From NCBI GenBank assembly GCA_951217055.1, contig OX578282.1:10727877-10791876 (forward strand): DNA of 64,000 nucleotides. The letters run 5' to 3'. The number at the start of each line of letters is the position of its first letter. The stretch's first letter is position 1. Shown here in pieces: positions 39,101 to 47,189 of this stretch. A program made the translations under genes and the position numbers. The stretch comes from Gerris lacustris. Taxonomy: Eukaryota; Arthropoda; Insecta; Hemiptera; Gerridae. The notes beneath the pieces are model-generated. The model was given only the letters and a program-made list of their open reading frames with translations, made no database searches and was not told the origin of the DNA.

Positions 39101-42100
39101 TTTATTTATTTATTTACTTAATTATTTACTTAGTCAGTTTCTCTTATACCATTTTGTTCTGAGGGTTTCCACACTTTTCTATCCTCGAACATTGTCCATT
39201 CTTCTCTCAGCCAGGGTTGATGAAAAATATTGTTCATCCATGTGTTTCTTTTTCTTCAATAATTTTTCTCAACTAATAAAGCTTTGAATTTCCTTTACTA
39301 TACAATTCTTACCACTAAATTAAGTAGTAGTTGTAAGGTCCTTGCACTAGTACTAGACACGTAGGCGAACCACATGGTCAAACCTAGCAATTAGGCCATA
39401 CTTTTGGCCCATTTTACTATCCCCGTGGTAGAGAGGCTTTGGTGGTACATTGTACCACCAAAACGAGTAAGGTGTGAATCATCAGTGAGCCATATAAATC
39501 AGAGCATCGTGGCTAGAGATCGAATCCACAATCTTGTTCAGTCCTTGATTCATTTATGGCCGAGCTGATGTGGTAAGTAATTTATTCACACAGCCACACT
39601 GGCTCTTTTTACCGCAGAATTAAAAAAAAATATATATATATATATATATCAGCAATGTAATACCGTGTTTTTGCACACCTCAATAAGGTACACAATTTGT
39701 GTAGTGAGAGACACCAAGGGATGTGCCACGCAAGCGTGACACATAGGAGCTGTTCCAACACTAGACAATACGTCACAAAGATATTGGCTCGGCATTACGC
39801 CATGTCCTGCATCGTTTCGTCGCGTCCGACTATTATATATATATATAACTAGGAATAAAGCCTACTATCAGAAAGGAGATAATTTAAAAGTAGTTTTTGC
39901 TTTAAGCTGTTAGACACTACATGCAAAATTCAATTAATAAAAGACCAAAAAATGTGCTCACTCTTGGTAACTGTGCATTATTTTATTTCTTAAAATGATA
40001 TTTTTTTTTTTTGTTTTTGTTTGCCATTTAATATTCCCTTTTAAAACTTATATTTCAACTGCTGATAGAAATTACATGGTCCTGGTACTGTAAGTAGATA
40101 TATTTCAGAATCTGACTTAATCTCTTTTTGCCTCTTTCTCCTGTTTAAATTTCTGAACCATACTACTTCCAGAATAAAATTACTTTTTAAATTCTCTAAT
40201 TCCTTCACCCTGGGTTTATAAAACAAAACTCTTTTCACTGCTATAGATGAGTTAAAATCATCTTCATCAGGTTACATCTATGAAAATGAGTTAAATTTGA
40301 TAAAGAAGATTTACTTAAGATTTCTGTTGTCAATGTTTATACTGACTCAGAAATGCACTAAATTTTTCCTTTTGCTTGGACCTCCGGCAGTGATCCTGAT
40401 AATATAATTTATTTTTTACTTTAAATCAAATTACAATTATCAATAACTTCGGGAGACATACATAGAAAAATAGACCCCCGCACCGGGACTCGAACCACGA
40501 GTCCTCCTATTAATCCGTTACAGGTGCTCTTACCAACTGAGTTATACGGGAGAATGATTTTTCTCTGTCGTTACCGATACAAATTCCCCGAATCCAAGCT
40601 TTCAATCTTATTCTACAAATCTAGAGAGCCAAATATTCACGGCAACAGAACTAGACCGAGAATTATTGCTTATAATTGTAAAGTACTCCCATAGTACCTG
40701 TACCTAGTACAATCTATTAGAAATTCAATTTTTTTAAATTTTTATTATTAAAAAAGTAGTTATTGATAATTGTAATTTGATTTAAAGTAAAATTTAATCT
40801 TTCCGTAGTATGAAAACTACCAAAAAATTGAATTTATAATTTATTTTTGAAGAATCTGCAGAGAACAGTAAGCCAAAATTTTTTGCTTTATTGCTTCATG
40901 ACTAGAAATTCTTCTTTTGAATAAATTTTTATTCTGTACCAGTTTAAGATTTTCACCCTTTTAATGTTATAGATATGTTATTTGGGGGGCTGTGTTGAGT
41001 TTTGGAGGCTATAAAGTAGATATTTTGTTCAGGCATTTAGTGCCGAGGAAGCTAAAATGAGTTTATTTGTCAGCCAGTTGTCTTTATTTGAATTATTTTA
41101 TATTTTCCAATTTGCTTATGAAAAGAATGATTTTAGTAGAAAGATACACAGCAATTACTTACTTTTACTTTTGAGTGCGTTTCCACTTAACAGCAGGTAC
41201 CTTGTATTCCCATCCTTCATGCTCTGCAGTCCTGCCAAGATTACTGCTTTTCATGGCTTGGAAGATATCTACTATCCTAGTGGACCATGGCTGTCCTCAC
41301 TTCATCCGATCAGGAGGGGACCAATCTATAACTGGGCAAGGCCATCTCTTTTCTTCCATACGTCGGACCTGTCCGTACCATTGCAGGGCCGTAGCTTCTA
41401 TTCTCTCCATCTATTCTCTGTCCTATATCCTCATGGACATTCATAGCTATTAATTAGTTTATTTATTTATTGTTTTTATTGGGTGTACGAACTGCTCGTG
41501 GTCATTTACACCCTAATTAGTTTATTTATTATTTAATTTATTTACTATTAGACATAGAGGACACTTATCACTTTATAGCTAAATGTTGTGTCTTGAAGGA
41601 ATTCAGGATAGCTCATTTAGGGGTTAGAGAGTATAATTATGAGGATTTTATCCAATTACTTAATGGTAACCAATGGAAAAGCCTAGTAAATTTTGCAAGG
41701 GTAGCTTGGAGATACAGGTACTCGTTAGTACAAGAATGGAATTGGGAATAAGTTAAAAGTTTTTGCATGTTAAGAAGTTATTATTTTTATTTTATCTTTG
41801 TTCTCATCCCTTTTCTGTTTTCTCTCTACTCATTATTTATTATATAGACAAAATTATAATTAATTAAATGATTAAATGATGAAAATTAAATAAATAGTTG
41901 ATAAGTTAGTTAATAGTTTGTAAAAAAAATAAAAAAATAAATAATAATACCTAATAAGTAGCATTATAATTTTCTTACTTATATGCTACCAATCTGTAAC
42001 AGAAAATATCTCTTCCTAATTTCTCTGCTTCTTAATTTTGATTATAAAAATATAAGTAACATTATAATTTTCTTACTTATATTGTTACCAATGTGTAACT

Positions 42101-43494
42101 AAAAATATTTTTCTACTTCTTAATTTTGATAAAAAAGAAAGAAAAAATAAATAAATAAATTGTAACTAAAAATATTTTCTTAAATTTACTACTTGTTAAT
42201 GTAAATATTGATTAACAATTTTAATTATTTGTATTATCTATTAGTTAGAATGAGGAAATCTGTATTATATTTTTGTAAGGTTTGCCAACCCACTTAACGG
42301 TGTCAATTCACCAAAGTTGTTCACATTTATACTTATACATACAGTTATGAATCTTTTAATTTTATATTGAAATAAAAATGTGTTTCTATTCTATTCTATT
42401 AATTTATTTACTATTGTTTCAGGTTGATCCTCATGAGCAGGTGTTTGTGAATGAACTTAAACTATCTGATCTGAAGGCAGTACTGAATAAGAATCAAATA
42501 GATTCTGAATTTTCTGGTGGAATGCTTTGGTGTTGCAATAACACAATTGCTTTGAGAAGGGTAAATATTGACTTTTCAATTTTTTTTGTTGTTTTTTGTA
42601 GTATTGTGCTTCTTTAACCCTTAAATACTAATGGTAATTGGATGGCTCGTATTACTAAACCTTCGTCGAATCGACTAACATTTGCAGAAAATACATTTTT
42701 TGGGTTGAAACTACACTTTTATAAAGAGAAAACTATTAAGAACTCATTATTAAATCTTTTAGTGAGATATACAAACATTTGATGACAAATAACAGTAAGA
42801 ACATCAGAAGAATCTGTAATTGAGTGAACATTAATGCACCAGGTCCCATGCCCTAGGCCAAAAAGCCCTAGGCCTTTTGCTAAGTGCTCCAGGCCCCAGA
42901 TTATCGGCCATTGGTCTCTGGCCTAAGACCAATTACCCTAAGCCCATTGCCCCTTACCCCTAGGCCTATTGCCCCTTACCCCTAGGCCTATTGCCCCTTA
43001 CCCCAGGCCTATTTTCCCAGACTATAGGCTCATTCGACGACCAATTAATTCCCTACGTTTATTACTAAACGTTAGTCGAATCGACGAAGTAGCTTTCACG
43101 GGAATTTGCCAGAAAACGAGTGTAGTAGAGTGGTAGTAGTGCTCAAAAGGACTACTACCACTACACTAGCAGGTGTGTTACTAACCAGTGCAAGCACTGC
43201 AGAAGGAGGGGGTACCCTTCACCATCGCATACGAGCTTAAAAGGTTAAGGTTCAAACTGTGCTCGTCGATTCGACTACCATTAGCATTCCAGGGTTAAAA
43301 AGAAAAAAAAAAAATCTAATTTTTAGTGCATTGTTTATAAATGCTTTTTTTAATTTTTAAAAAATATAATATTTAATATTATTTATATTTATTTTTAACA
43401 GGCTGAGGCTGGTAAGGTTTGTCTTGAAGGAGCTGTATCTGAGAACTACTATAGAGTTCGGGATCTTCTTTACTCTCAATATGCTATACTTTAA
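20986..43494 (+). CDS. CPSF2: CPSF2/CPSF100, cleavage and polyadenylation specificity factor subunit 2 (15 coding exons, 740 aa)
   Basis: CPSF100 is a subunit of the nuclear mRNA 3'-processing complex and partner of the endonuclease CPSF73. Coding exons: 20986-21134, 23837-23996, 25301-25406, 25785-26030, 26945-27132, 27912-28034, 28144-28244, 29786-29932, 33194-33379, 34469-34554, 35012-35286, 38040-38214, 39039-39088, 42423-42560, 43402-43494. All introns are GT-AG, phases join without a break, total 2223 nt including TAA. The product opens [13 protein letters not shown] and ends LLYSQYAIL, as in animal CPSF2 (human is 782 aa). Residues ~10-230 are the metallo-beta-lactamase fold. At the zinc-binding site it reads [10 protein letters not shown], not the HxHxDH of active CPSF73, which fits a pseudo-nuclease. 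The beta-CASP part follows ([14 protein letters not shown]), then an acidic linker, the YPMYP...DDYGEII segment known in CPSF100 to bind CPSF160-WDR33, and the C-terminal domain. I recognise it by recall of the family, not by a search. Confidence 0.95.
22105..22512 (-). pseudogene. LINE 3' end with poly(A), minus strand
   Basis: The T run at 22105-22138 is a poly(A) tail read on the minus strand. Just upstream of it on that strand, one frame reads [20 protein letters not shown] and [14 protein letters not shown] then stop, resembling the last helix after the reverse transcriptase in R1-clade-like LINEs. Only the 3' end is present. It lies in CPSF2 intron 1. Confidence 0.5.
23090..23515 (-). 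pseudogene. LINE reverse transcriptase C-terminal remnant
   Basis: Minus-strand frames read [20 protein letters not shown], then [16 protein letters not shown], then [19 protein letters not shown] (a stop replaces the usual Trp). This is the region downstream of the RT core found in many LINEs (family: GSEAWTL...EMRFLRK...LRWFGHVxRM). Stops and frame changes mark it as dead. It lies in CPSF2 intron 1. Confidence 0.75.
23837..23996 (+). CDS. CPSF2: CPSF2 coding exon 2 (residues 50-103)
   Basis: Acceptor ttgcag, donor gtaata. Encodes the segment that carries the degenerate metal site ([10 protein letters not shown]) and [18 protein letters not shown]. The first histidine of the active-family HxHxDH motif is absent, as in other CPSF100 proteins. 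Confidence 0.93.
24338..24937 (+). mobile_element. Four-copy ~575-bp repeat, copy B (in CPSF2 intron 2)
   Basis: Same layout as the 14142 copy: start TTATCTACGATTGATAC, hairpin 24458-24500, the ORF region (NNTPPEIIN then broken by an insertion rich in taattaatt and an aaaagagat/atctctttt palindrome), CAATCGTAGATAA, and the second module ending GCGTAATGTACT. The ORF is disrupted in this copy. Confidence 0.8.
25301..25406 (+). CDS. CPSF2: CPSF2 coding exon 3 (residues 104-139)
   Basis: Acceptor tttcag, donor gtgtgt. Encodes [20 protein letters not shown], matching the SRHNTEDF..LDDVDAAF region of animal CPSF100. Phase 1 at its end. Confidence 0.92.
25785..26030 (+). CDS. CPSF2: CPSF2 coding exon 4 (residues 139-221)
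   Basis: Acceptor ttccag, donor gtaatt. Encodes [20 protein letters not shown] and later [19 protein letters not shown], the second half of the metallo-beta-lactamase fold, with a conserved PAGHMIGG loop. Phase 1 at its end. Confidence 0.93.
26308..26459. mobile_element. MITE with ~28-bp inverted ends (CPSF2 intron 4)
   Basis: Both ends read AAAGCCGTGTCCAGACTG (inverted), extending to GCCGAACCGAA, perfect over 27 bases. About 152 bp, and the middle is also partly palindromic (cgagccgaacattggtct / agaccaatgctcggctcg). The target duplication is unclear. Confidence 0.75.
26945..27132 (+). CDS. CPSF2: CPSF2 coding exon 5 (residues 221-283)
   Basis: Acceptor ttgtag, donor gtatga. Encodes the start of the beta-CASP part: [20 protein letters not shown] and [16 protein letters not shown], both near-identical to animal CPSF100. 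Phase 0 at its end. Confidence 0.93.
27184..27785 (+). mobile_element. PIF/Harbinger-like element, 602 bp, with MADF remnant (CPSF2 intron 5)
   Basis: TTA flanks both ends (27181-27183, 27786-27788). Ends AGCAGTCCCTACACTATC and inverted AGCAGCCCCTACACTATC extend about 35 bp. Inside, from 27381, a short ORF reads like the start of a MADF domain. Harbinger elements encode a transposase and a Myb/MADF DNA-binding partner, so this is a deletion derivative that kept the partner's first codons. Subterminal repeats of TTGACGC / GCGTCAA fill the flanks. Confidence 0.85.
27381..27512 (+). pseudogene. Remnant of Harbinger MADF/Myb-like protein
   Basis: [17 protein letters not shown], then [19 protein letters not shown], then a stop (43 codons). 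The [14 protein letters not shown] part matches the first helix of the MADF domain (LIxLYRxxPxLWxx). It ends after that helix, with no catalytic or DNA-binding function left. Confidence 0.65.
27912..28034 (+). CDS. CPSF2: CPSF2 coding exon 6 (residues 284-324)
   Basis: Acceptor ttacag, donor gtaagt. Encodes [20 protein letters not shown] and the LHLCHSL segment of the beta-CASP domain. The intron that follows is the shortest of the gene (109 bp). Confidence 0.93.
28144..28244 (+). CDS. CPSF2: CPSF2 coding exon 7 (residues 325-358)
   Basis: Acceptor ttgcag, donor gtaatt. Encodes [20 protein letters not shown] and NSIILTT, the end of the beta-CASP core. Phase 2 at its end. Confidence 0.92.
28360..28633. 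mobile_element. Hairpin element with hammerhead-like motif (CPSF2 intron 7)
   Basis: Arms 28360-28463 and 28535-28633 are inverted copies: catcatgaaagaggtgtag at one end, ctacacctctttcatgatg at the other, and CCGGTTTCGGCTGTTCTGAAG / CAGCCGAAACCGG inside. On the minus strand 28433-28463 reads CTGAAGT, a GGCTG/CAGCC stem, GAAAC. A decayed relative lies at 36690-36900 in intron 11. Confidence 0.75.
29500..29626. repeat. Minisatellite, 31-bp unit, 4 copies (CPSF2 intron 7)
   Basis: Unit ccctactatgtgatatgctg then accctatctca; copies differ by one to three bases. It sits about 160 bp before exon 8. Confidence 0.9.
29786..29932 (+). CDS. CPSF2: CPSF2 coding exon 8 (residues 358-407)
   Basis: Acceptor atcag, donor gtaagt. 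Encodes [12 protein letters not shown] then a basic stretch and [18 protein letters not shown], matching the RKRVKLEGKELEEYLE helix of human CPSF2. The donor was placed at AA|gtaagt because this keeps phase with the next exon. Confidence 0.9.
31425..31490 (+). mobile_element. Tigger/pogo-like terminal fragment
   Basis: Starts after TA with CAGTAGAACCTCGATAATTC and ggacctctaaaatccgga, the same end as the complete element at 43810-44134. I found no matching right end, so it is a truncated copy in CPSF2 intron 8. Confidence 0.65.
31728..33018 (-). pseudogene. LINE reverse transcriptase fragment, minus strand (CPSF2 intron 8)
   Basis: On the minus strand: [33 protein letters not shown] (YADD catalytic box), [15 protein letters not shown] and [16 protein letters not shown] in one frame; after a frameshift near 32550, [17 protein letters not shown]; after another, [15 protein letters not shown] and [11 protein letters not shown]. 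That order is usual for the palm-thumb half of CR1/Jockey-type LINEs. The 3' end is an (ATT)n tail at 31728-31745. It is 5' truncated and has at least two frameshifts. Confidence 0.85.
33194..33379 (+). CDS. CPSF2: CPSF2 coding exon 9 (residues 407-469)
   Basis: Acceptor ttccag, donor gtaaaa. Encodes the acidic linker (SSDSDDDVQ), [19 protein letters not shown] and then YPMYP...KFDDYGEII, which corresponds to the CPSF100 motif that contacts CPSF160 and WDR33. Phase 2 at its end. Confidence 0.92.
33890..34430 (-). pseudogene. Decayed DDE transposase (Tc/mariner-related)
   Basis: Minus-strand frames give [15 protein letters not shown], then [20 protein letters not shown] with the catalytic-site phrase HDGAPxHFS, then [20 protein letters not shown] and LDFSLWR. 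This matches an insect family of Tc/mariner-related transposases (RWIGRGGPxxWPPRSPDLNPLDFFLW). Frameshifts break it. It lies in CPSF2 intron 9; tatacagggtgtatagg at 33490 may be its outer end. Confidence 0.75.
34469..34554 (+). CDS. CPSF2: CPSF2 coding exon 10 (residues 469-498)
   Basis: Acceptor tttaag, donor gtttgt. Encodes [20 protein letters not shown] then acidic [13 protein letters not shown] is conserved after the YGEII motif. Phase 1 at its end. Confidence 0.9.
35012..35286 (+). CDS. CPSF2: CPSF2 coding exon 11 (residues 498-589)
   Basis: Acceptor tttcag, donor gtttgt. Encodes [39 protein letters not shown] and [10 protein letters not shown]: the third strand set that closes the metallo-beta-lactamase fold (RMMBL-like region). 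Phase 0 at its end. Confidence 0.92.
35353..36375. mobile_element. Foldback element, ~290-bp arms (CPSF2 intron 11)
   Basis: Arms 35353-35637 and 36084-36375 are inverted copies (aatgacaaactttgtac / gtacaaattttgtcatt; atttcatttccactg-type segments; cccccccaggggggcgggaa / ttcccgcccccctggggg). The spacer 35890-36040 holds a third, direct, partial copy of the same text (ctcgaaaagtattgacatt, tgtacaaatttg) and a G run. No coding sequence. Confidence 0.8.
36690..36900. repeat. Decayed relative of the 28360 hairpin element
   Basis: Shares caattgactggttt, attcttcagataatgt and attgttgtttggttatt with 28360-28633. Minus-strand motif CTGAAGA is intact, but GAAAC has become CAAAC and the second arm is largely lost. 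Confidence 0.6.
37732..37942. mobile_element. Probable piggyBac-like MITE (CPSF2 intron 11)
   Basis: TTAA at 37728-37731 and 37943-37946; left end CCCATTGAATGTGTGTTGG, right end (inverted) CACATTTGTTGTTTGG, so ends match only in part. GC-richer than the intron around it, with ggatcc/ggatcc-type internal inverted words. It lies about 95 bp before exon 12. Confidence 0.45.
38040..38214 (+). CDS. CPSF2: CPSF2 coding exon 12 (residues 590-648)
   Basis: Acceptor ttttag, donor gtgaga. Encodes [20 protein letters not shown] and LAWLDSRV, then a glutamate-rich segment ([16 protein letters not shown]). It matches VRLKDSLVSSLQF...ELAWIDG of human CPSF2. Phase 1 at its end. Confidence 0.9.
39039..39088 (+). 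CDS. CPSF2: CPSF2 coding exon 13 (residues 648-664)
   Basis: A 50-bp exon. Acceptor tttcag, donor gtatca. Encodes [17 protein letters not shown], matching the short TLEPLPPHE region before the C-terminal domain. This part of the protein is shorter than in human. Confidence 0.85.
39089..41170. other. CPSF2 intron 13, first part: TA microsatellite and repeat debris
   Basis: A (TA)n run at 39631-39649 and another at 39835-39848 bracket a GC-richer 180-bp segment (gtacacaatttgtgtag, cgtgacacatagg, gtttcgtcgcgtcc). That bracketed block is probably a repeat, but I cannot name its family. Confidence 0.45.
40417..40795 (-). mobile_element. Inverted-repeat element carrying a tRNA-like sequence
   Basis: Ends are inverted copies of about 35 bp (ctttaaatcaaattacaatt / aattgtaatttgatttaaag). 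Between them, minus strand 40475-40553, lies a tRNA-like block: box-A-like TAACTCAGTTGGTAAGAG, box-B GGTTCGAGTCC, and CCCG/CGGG at its ends. The anticodon stem does not pair, so it is not a working tRNA. It may be a tRNA-derived SINE head caught in a MITE. Confidence 0.6.
41170..41430 (-). pseudogene. LINE C-terminal remnant (CPSF2 intron 13)
   Basis: Minus strand reads [28 protein letters not shown] then stop, then [13 protein letters not shown]. It resembles the end of RT proteins of LINEs (family: ERIEATxLRWYGHVxRMxExRxP). A few codons are lost and stops interrupt. It is not the family of the LINE tail that follows at 41551. Confidence 0.7.
41551..42400 (+). pseudogene. LINE 3' fragment with (TTCTA)n tail, just before CPSF2 exon 14
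   Basis: 41551-41751 encodes the last 66 residues of an RT protein ([20 protein letters not shown] ... [14 protein letters not shown], stop). They align with the C-terminus of the intact RT at 47527-49194 (EDMMHFLAVCPILRPYRIKF ... YRNYLIKQFNY). The 3' end AATAAAAATGTG then (TTCTA)n also matches that element's tail. So both belong to one LINE family. The fragment ends about 22 bp before the exon 14 acceptor. Confidence 0.8.
42423..42560 (+). CDS. CPSF2: CPSF2 coding exon 14 (residues 665-710)
   Basis: Acceptor tttcag, donor gtaaat. Encodes [20 protein letters not shown] and [19 protein letters not shown], the C-terminal domain shared with CPSF100 orthologues (FMNEPRLSDFKQVL). The acceptor lies only ~20 bp after the 3' tail of a LINE. 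Confidence 0.92.
42618..43294. mobile_element. piggyBac-like element, 677 bp (CPSF2 intron 14)
   Basis: TTAA at 42614-42617 and 43295-43298. Ends CCCTTAAATACTAATGG and inverted CCCTGGAATGCTAATGG. Inside, the phrase attactaaac...gtcgaatcgac occurs near 42650 and again near 43058, and a 23-bp-type tandem (attgccccttacccctaggc) lies at about 42840-43020. No transposase coding remains. Confidence 0.75.
42930..43020. repeat. Short tandem repeat, ~23-bp unit (ccccttacccctaggcctattg)
   Basis: Three clear copies plus degenerate ones to the left with the recurring word ccctaggcc. It lies inside the piggyBac-like element of CPSF2 intron 14. Confidence 0.8.
43402..43494 (+). CDS. CPSF2: CPSF2 coding exon 15 (residues 711-740, stop TAA)
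   Basis: Acceptor taacag. Encodes [20 protein letters not shown] then [10 protein letters not shown] and TAA, matching the DFYRIRDLLYEQYAIV end of human CPSF2. Confidence 0.93.
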   Translation, partial: AEAGKVCLEGAVSENYYRVRDLLYSQYAIL

Positions 43495-43732
43495 ATTTTA
43501 CTCTTCAACTATAAAAATCATTATTTGATTTTAACATCTCGTCATTTTCATAACTCCCACACTGTAAATTGGATAAGGATTTTGTGAATTAAATGAACAA
43601 TTAAGCTATCCTTATTTCTAGTTGTCAAAATGTTCATAAACCAGTATTGTTCAGCGTATATGTACAGAAAAGACAATGTTACATATTAACATTTAAGTTG
43701 GAAAAATTTCACAGTATAAATTAAATATGCAA

Positions 43733-43738
43733 AATAAA
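43733..43738 (+). promoter_or_regulatory. CPSF2: Candidate CPSF2 polyadenylation signal AATAAA
   Basis: First canonical AATAAA after the stop codon, 239 bp downstream, before the Tigger-like MITE at 43810. In such AT-rich DNA the hexamer is common, so only position supports it. Confidence 0.45.
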
Positions 43739-43809
43739 AATTAAGAAGTGCATTAAATTTTCTGTCTAATACAATACAATATAATGTAATGTTACGTCAA
43801 AAACAATTA

Positions 43810-44134
43810 CAGTGGAACCTCGATAATTCTGACTATTTGGGACCAGACACTGTCCGAATTATCGATTTGTCTGAATTTTCGAATATGCTGTAAAACTATG
43901 TAGCAATATTATTATACACTTTGGGTGATATCATAGGAACATTGTTATTGTATAAGGGAATCTTAGATATTATTAGTTAAAACTCTGCTTTTGATTACAA
44001 AACATCTCCTTATTCACATCATACCAAAAACCAATGAAATTCAATTAAATCAGTCAGTTATTAAATTTTTCAGTAGGCAATCCGGATTTTCGAGGCTCCA
44101 GATTTTAGAGGTCCGAATTATCGAGGTCCTACTG
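43810..44134. mobile_element. Tigger/pogo-like MITE, TA target
   Basis: 325 bp. Ends CAGTGGAACCTCGATAATTC and inverted CAGTAGGACCTCGATAATTC, flanked by TA on both sides (43808-43809, 44135-44136). Both subterminal parts carry further tccgaattatcg words in inverted orientation. It starts only 316 bp after the CPSF2 stop. Confidence 0.88.
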
Positions 44135-44433
44135 TACTGCTCATTAAGCTGTTGAGAAAAACTGTAAATTATTTTACTTATGGAGAAAAAAAAGAAGAAA
44201 AATTGTTCAGATTATTGTCAAAAATAAAGGAAAAATAATTGAGTTGTATATTGCTCCCCTGCAAGAACAGTGTCATTACTCCAAAAATGCCAATTTTAGA
44301 GGTCAGACCTTATTATAGCTAAAAAAAAATGATTAAATAATCTCTACTGTTATTTTATTGAACACAATACCACAATGAAAATTATTATCAACAATTTTAA
44401 TCTCAAAGAAAAATTATATTTATGGTATTGAAC

Positions 44434-44740
44434 TAACTTTAAACATAAACAGCTTGGGTTTCCGGTGAAATCCGGAACGAAGGGGTTGAAATCCGACGTT
44501 TCGCTTCCACTACTGGAAGCATCTTCAGGGGTGTGATGCATCGTGGTGTTGACTCGAAGCAAACACAGGATATACTTTGCTTCGAGTCAACATCACGATG
44601 CACCACACCCCTGAAGATGCTTCCAGTAGTGGAAGCAAAACGACGGATTTCAACCCCTCGTGACGCGGATTTCACTGGAAACCCAAGCTATTTATGACGA
44701 ATCAACCCGCGGAAGCCTACGGACCAAGTTAACTTTAAAC
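44434..44740. mobile_element. Hairpin element with hammerhead-like motif and 11-bp target duplication
   Basis: 44444-44696 is an almost complete palindrome with a 25-bp centre: cataaacagcttgggtttcc at one end and its inverse at the other. TAACTTTAAAC occurs at 44434-44444 and again at 44730-44740, so the insert probably also includes the unique tail 44697-44729. On the minus strand 44498-44528 reads CTGAAGA, then a GCTTCC/GGAAGC stem, then GAAAC; the + strand arm has AAAAC instead. Confidence 0.75.
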
Positions 44741-45229
44741 AGTTTTAGCAAAACTGCATTTTTGAGTTGTGACACTGTTGCAGTTGATTGTATACAAATA
44801 TCTTGCATCATGAGGTACTCTCTTGAGAATACTTGGTTACTCCGTGAAACTACTACACCAGGGCTTGTAATGAGTCACTTATTGTAAAGAGTGTCACTTA
44901 TTTGGAAAAAAAAGAAGTCAATGAAAGTCACTTATTTGGGCTTACTGGGATATAAATAACATGTTTAATTTTTTTGTGGGTTTTTAATTCAAAACCACTG
45001 TTATTCAAAAGTGATTTTGTAACCTCAAGACTGTTTTTTTAACCATGTTATGTTAGTATTTTAACCATGTATGTTAGTATTTTTAACCATGTATGTGAGT
45101 ATTTTGAGTATTTTTCATGCTGTGGTAAAAGTTGGAATAAAAAATAAAGATTACTAAAAACATAGTCATTAAAATCACTTTATTTTGAGGAAAATCTGCT
45201 ACAAGCCCTGCAACACTACCAGAGTCTTA

Positions 45230-45582
45230 GGGGGGGGGGGGGGGGGTGACACACTTCGCCACCGGTCATCTATGAGAATAGATGGAACCTGTCACACGAG
45301 GTGACACCACCTGCCGGGTGGCACTACACGGTCGACTGTCCGATGGTCTAACCGCCACCCGGTCAACACATTGTTTTCAATTGAACCTGTCACACGTCGC
45401 CACCCAAGTCCCTGCCACTCAGCCCCCACTCCTTCAATCAAATATAGGGGAAATCAAATAAGGGGCTGACTGCATCCCTCATATAAGTGGGTGGCGCAAG
45501 TCAGGTGGCGGGAGCAAGTGGCATCAACCAGGTGGGCGCCACCCAGGTGGCGCTACCCGGGTGGCGAAGTGTGTCACCCCCC
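45230..45582 (-). mobile_element. PIF/Harbinger-like MITE with TTA duplication (family of 8032)
   Basis: 353 bp between TTA at 45227-45229 and 45583-45585. Ends are runs of G then GTGACACACTTCGCCACC, inverted at the right. The inside is made of GGTGGCG/CGCCACC modules. It is the complete relative of the copy at 8032-8494. Confidence 0.8.
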
Positions 45583-45589
45583 TTAGCCT

Positions 45590-46600
45590 TCTCCACAATT
45601 TCTCTCTATTCATTTGACCAAAAACTCCCCAATCCAAGACATTTTGATGCCAGTTCCTCAACCCAAGACTTCTCAGTTCATCTTTTCATCATCAATCCAT
45701 CTGTTTTCCCTGATGTCTTTGTTGATTGGTCTTTTTTGCCCCCCCCCCCCTTTATTCTTTTTTGGTGGCTAGCCCATCATAGCCTTGAGTATTTCACAAT
45801 TCTCTTGAGAATTATCTAATAAAAAGAATTCAAAATGTCAGGACTTTCACAATCAAAGACATGGACATACCTGTTCAAATCCTCTGTGTTTAAAAGAATT
45901 TTCATAAAAAAAAAAAGTTATTGTTTTTCTTACTGGTAACTTCAAAAGAACTTATTTAAAATAAAGTTAAAAACTATTTAAATGAAATATTTCATAAAAA
46001 ATATGGAGTACTAACTAATTTCTTTTGATACTATGCTGTTGAAAACTGTAACTTGCATGGATTCAGAATACGTCTTAATTTCTGTTATACTCTGAGTAAC
46101 GAATAATGTAAACTTGTAAATATTGACTGATTATATTTAATTTTTGTAAATAATATACTATTATTATTCTTCTACTTTTCATAATGATACATCTTGTAAA
46201 ATATATAAATGTAATTATTTTTTTGTAACTATTTTTATTTTATTTCCTTAGTTATTCTACTCCACTGATTTAGCACATTTATATTAATTTAATATTTGAA
46301 TTGAACCAATATATCTTAAAAATTACTCGTCCGCTATTAATGAAATTTGGATGGTAGGTCATAACTAGTCCATTGTTAGTCACAAAATGTCACGACTCTT
46401 AGATTGGTACTTTTTTATTGGCTTGTAATCACATGTGGCTTTGGTAAGGATGACTATCAATCATTGTTGATTTTGGGTTACATCAAAAAGTTACAGATTT
46501 CTTAACTAAATGCCAATCAACACAATAAACGTACAGCTCGCTGAGACATCAGCAAAGTTTTAATTTTGGAAGCCATTAAAACATCCACCAATCTGTGTCT
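45590..46600. other. Intergenic AT-rich stretch
   Basis: No gene seen. A fragment at 46330-46380 (tgaaatttggatggtaggtcata, tccattgttagtc) belongs to the interspersed repeat family described at 16395 and 62172. Confidence 0.5.
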
Positions 46601-47189
46601 TTAACCCTAGAGTGGTACTGCTTCGTAAGTTTTACAAAAGGTTCTTTTTTTCTGTGAATTACAGAAGTCTAGAAATGTGGAGGGGGTTGAGACCTTATCT
46701 ATGCCTTCATTGGAATGTTTTCAGTATATCGGTAGGCCTTCACGTGTCAGTGAATCATCGTTTGTCAGCTACAACTATTTTTGGTAGCTGTACAGTTACA
46801 CGTAAAATATTATTAGTAATTTTTACTTATCATTACTGGTTTATCCTTTATAGATATAATTAGAATAGAATAGAATAGAAAAGATGTTTATTTTTTTAAA
46901 AAATATAATGAATTAATTACACTTAACAACATTTTAATCCCCATTGGCAGCAGCCGTGAGGGGGAGAGCTGATTACACACTAAATTAAATCAATAATATT
47001 TGAATAGATAACAACATAAATACATTTAGAGAAAACTTTTAAACTATCATGCTCATTATTTTAACAACAACCTTTTAAATACAAATATTAGAAAATACAG
47101 AAACAAACTACATAATAAGTTACTTTAAAAATAAATAAATAGATAATTTTACCACCTAATAGTTTTTAATTTAATTTAATTTTGTTACA

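Noticed and set aside
40475..40553. tRNA gene on the minus strand
   Set aside because: A and B box-like parts are present but the anticodon stem does not pair and no clear anticodon can be set; more likely tRNA-derived.
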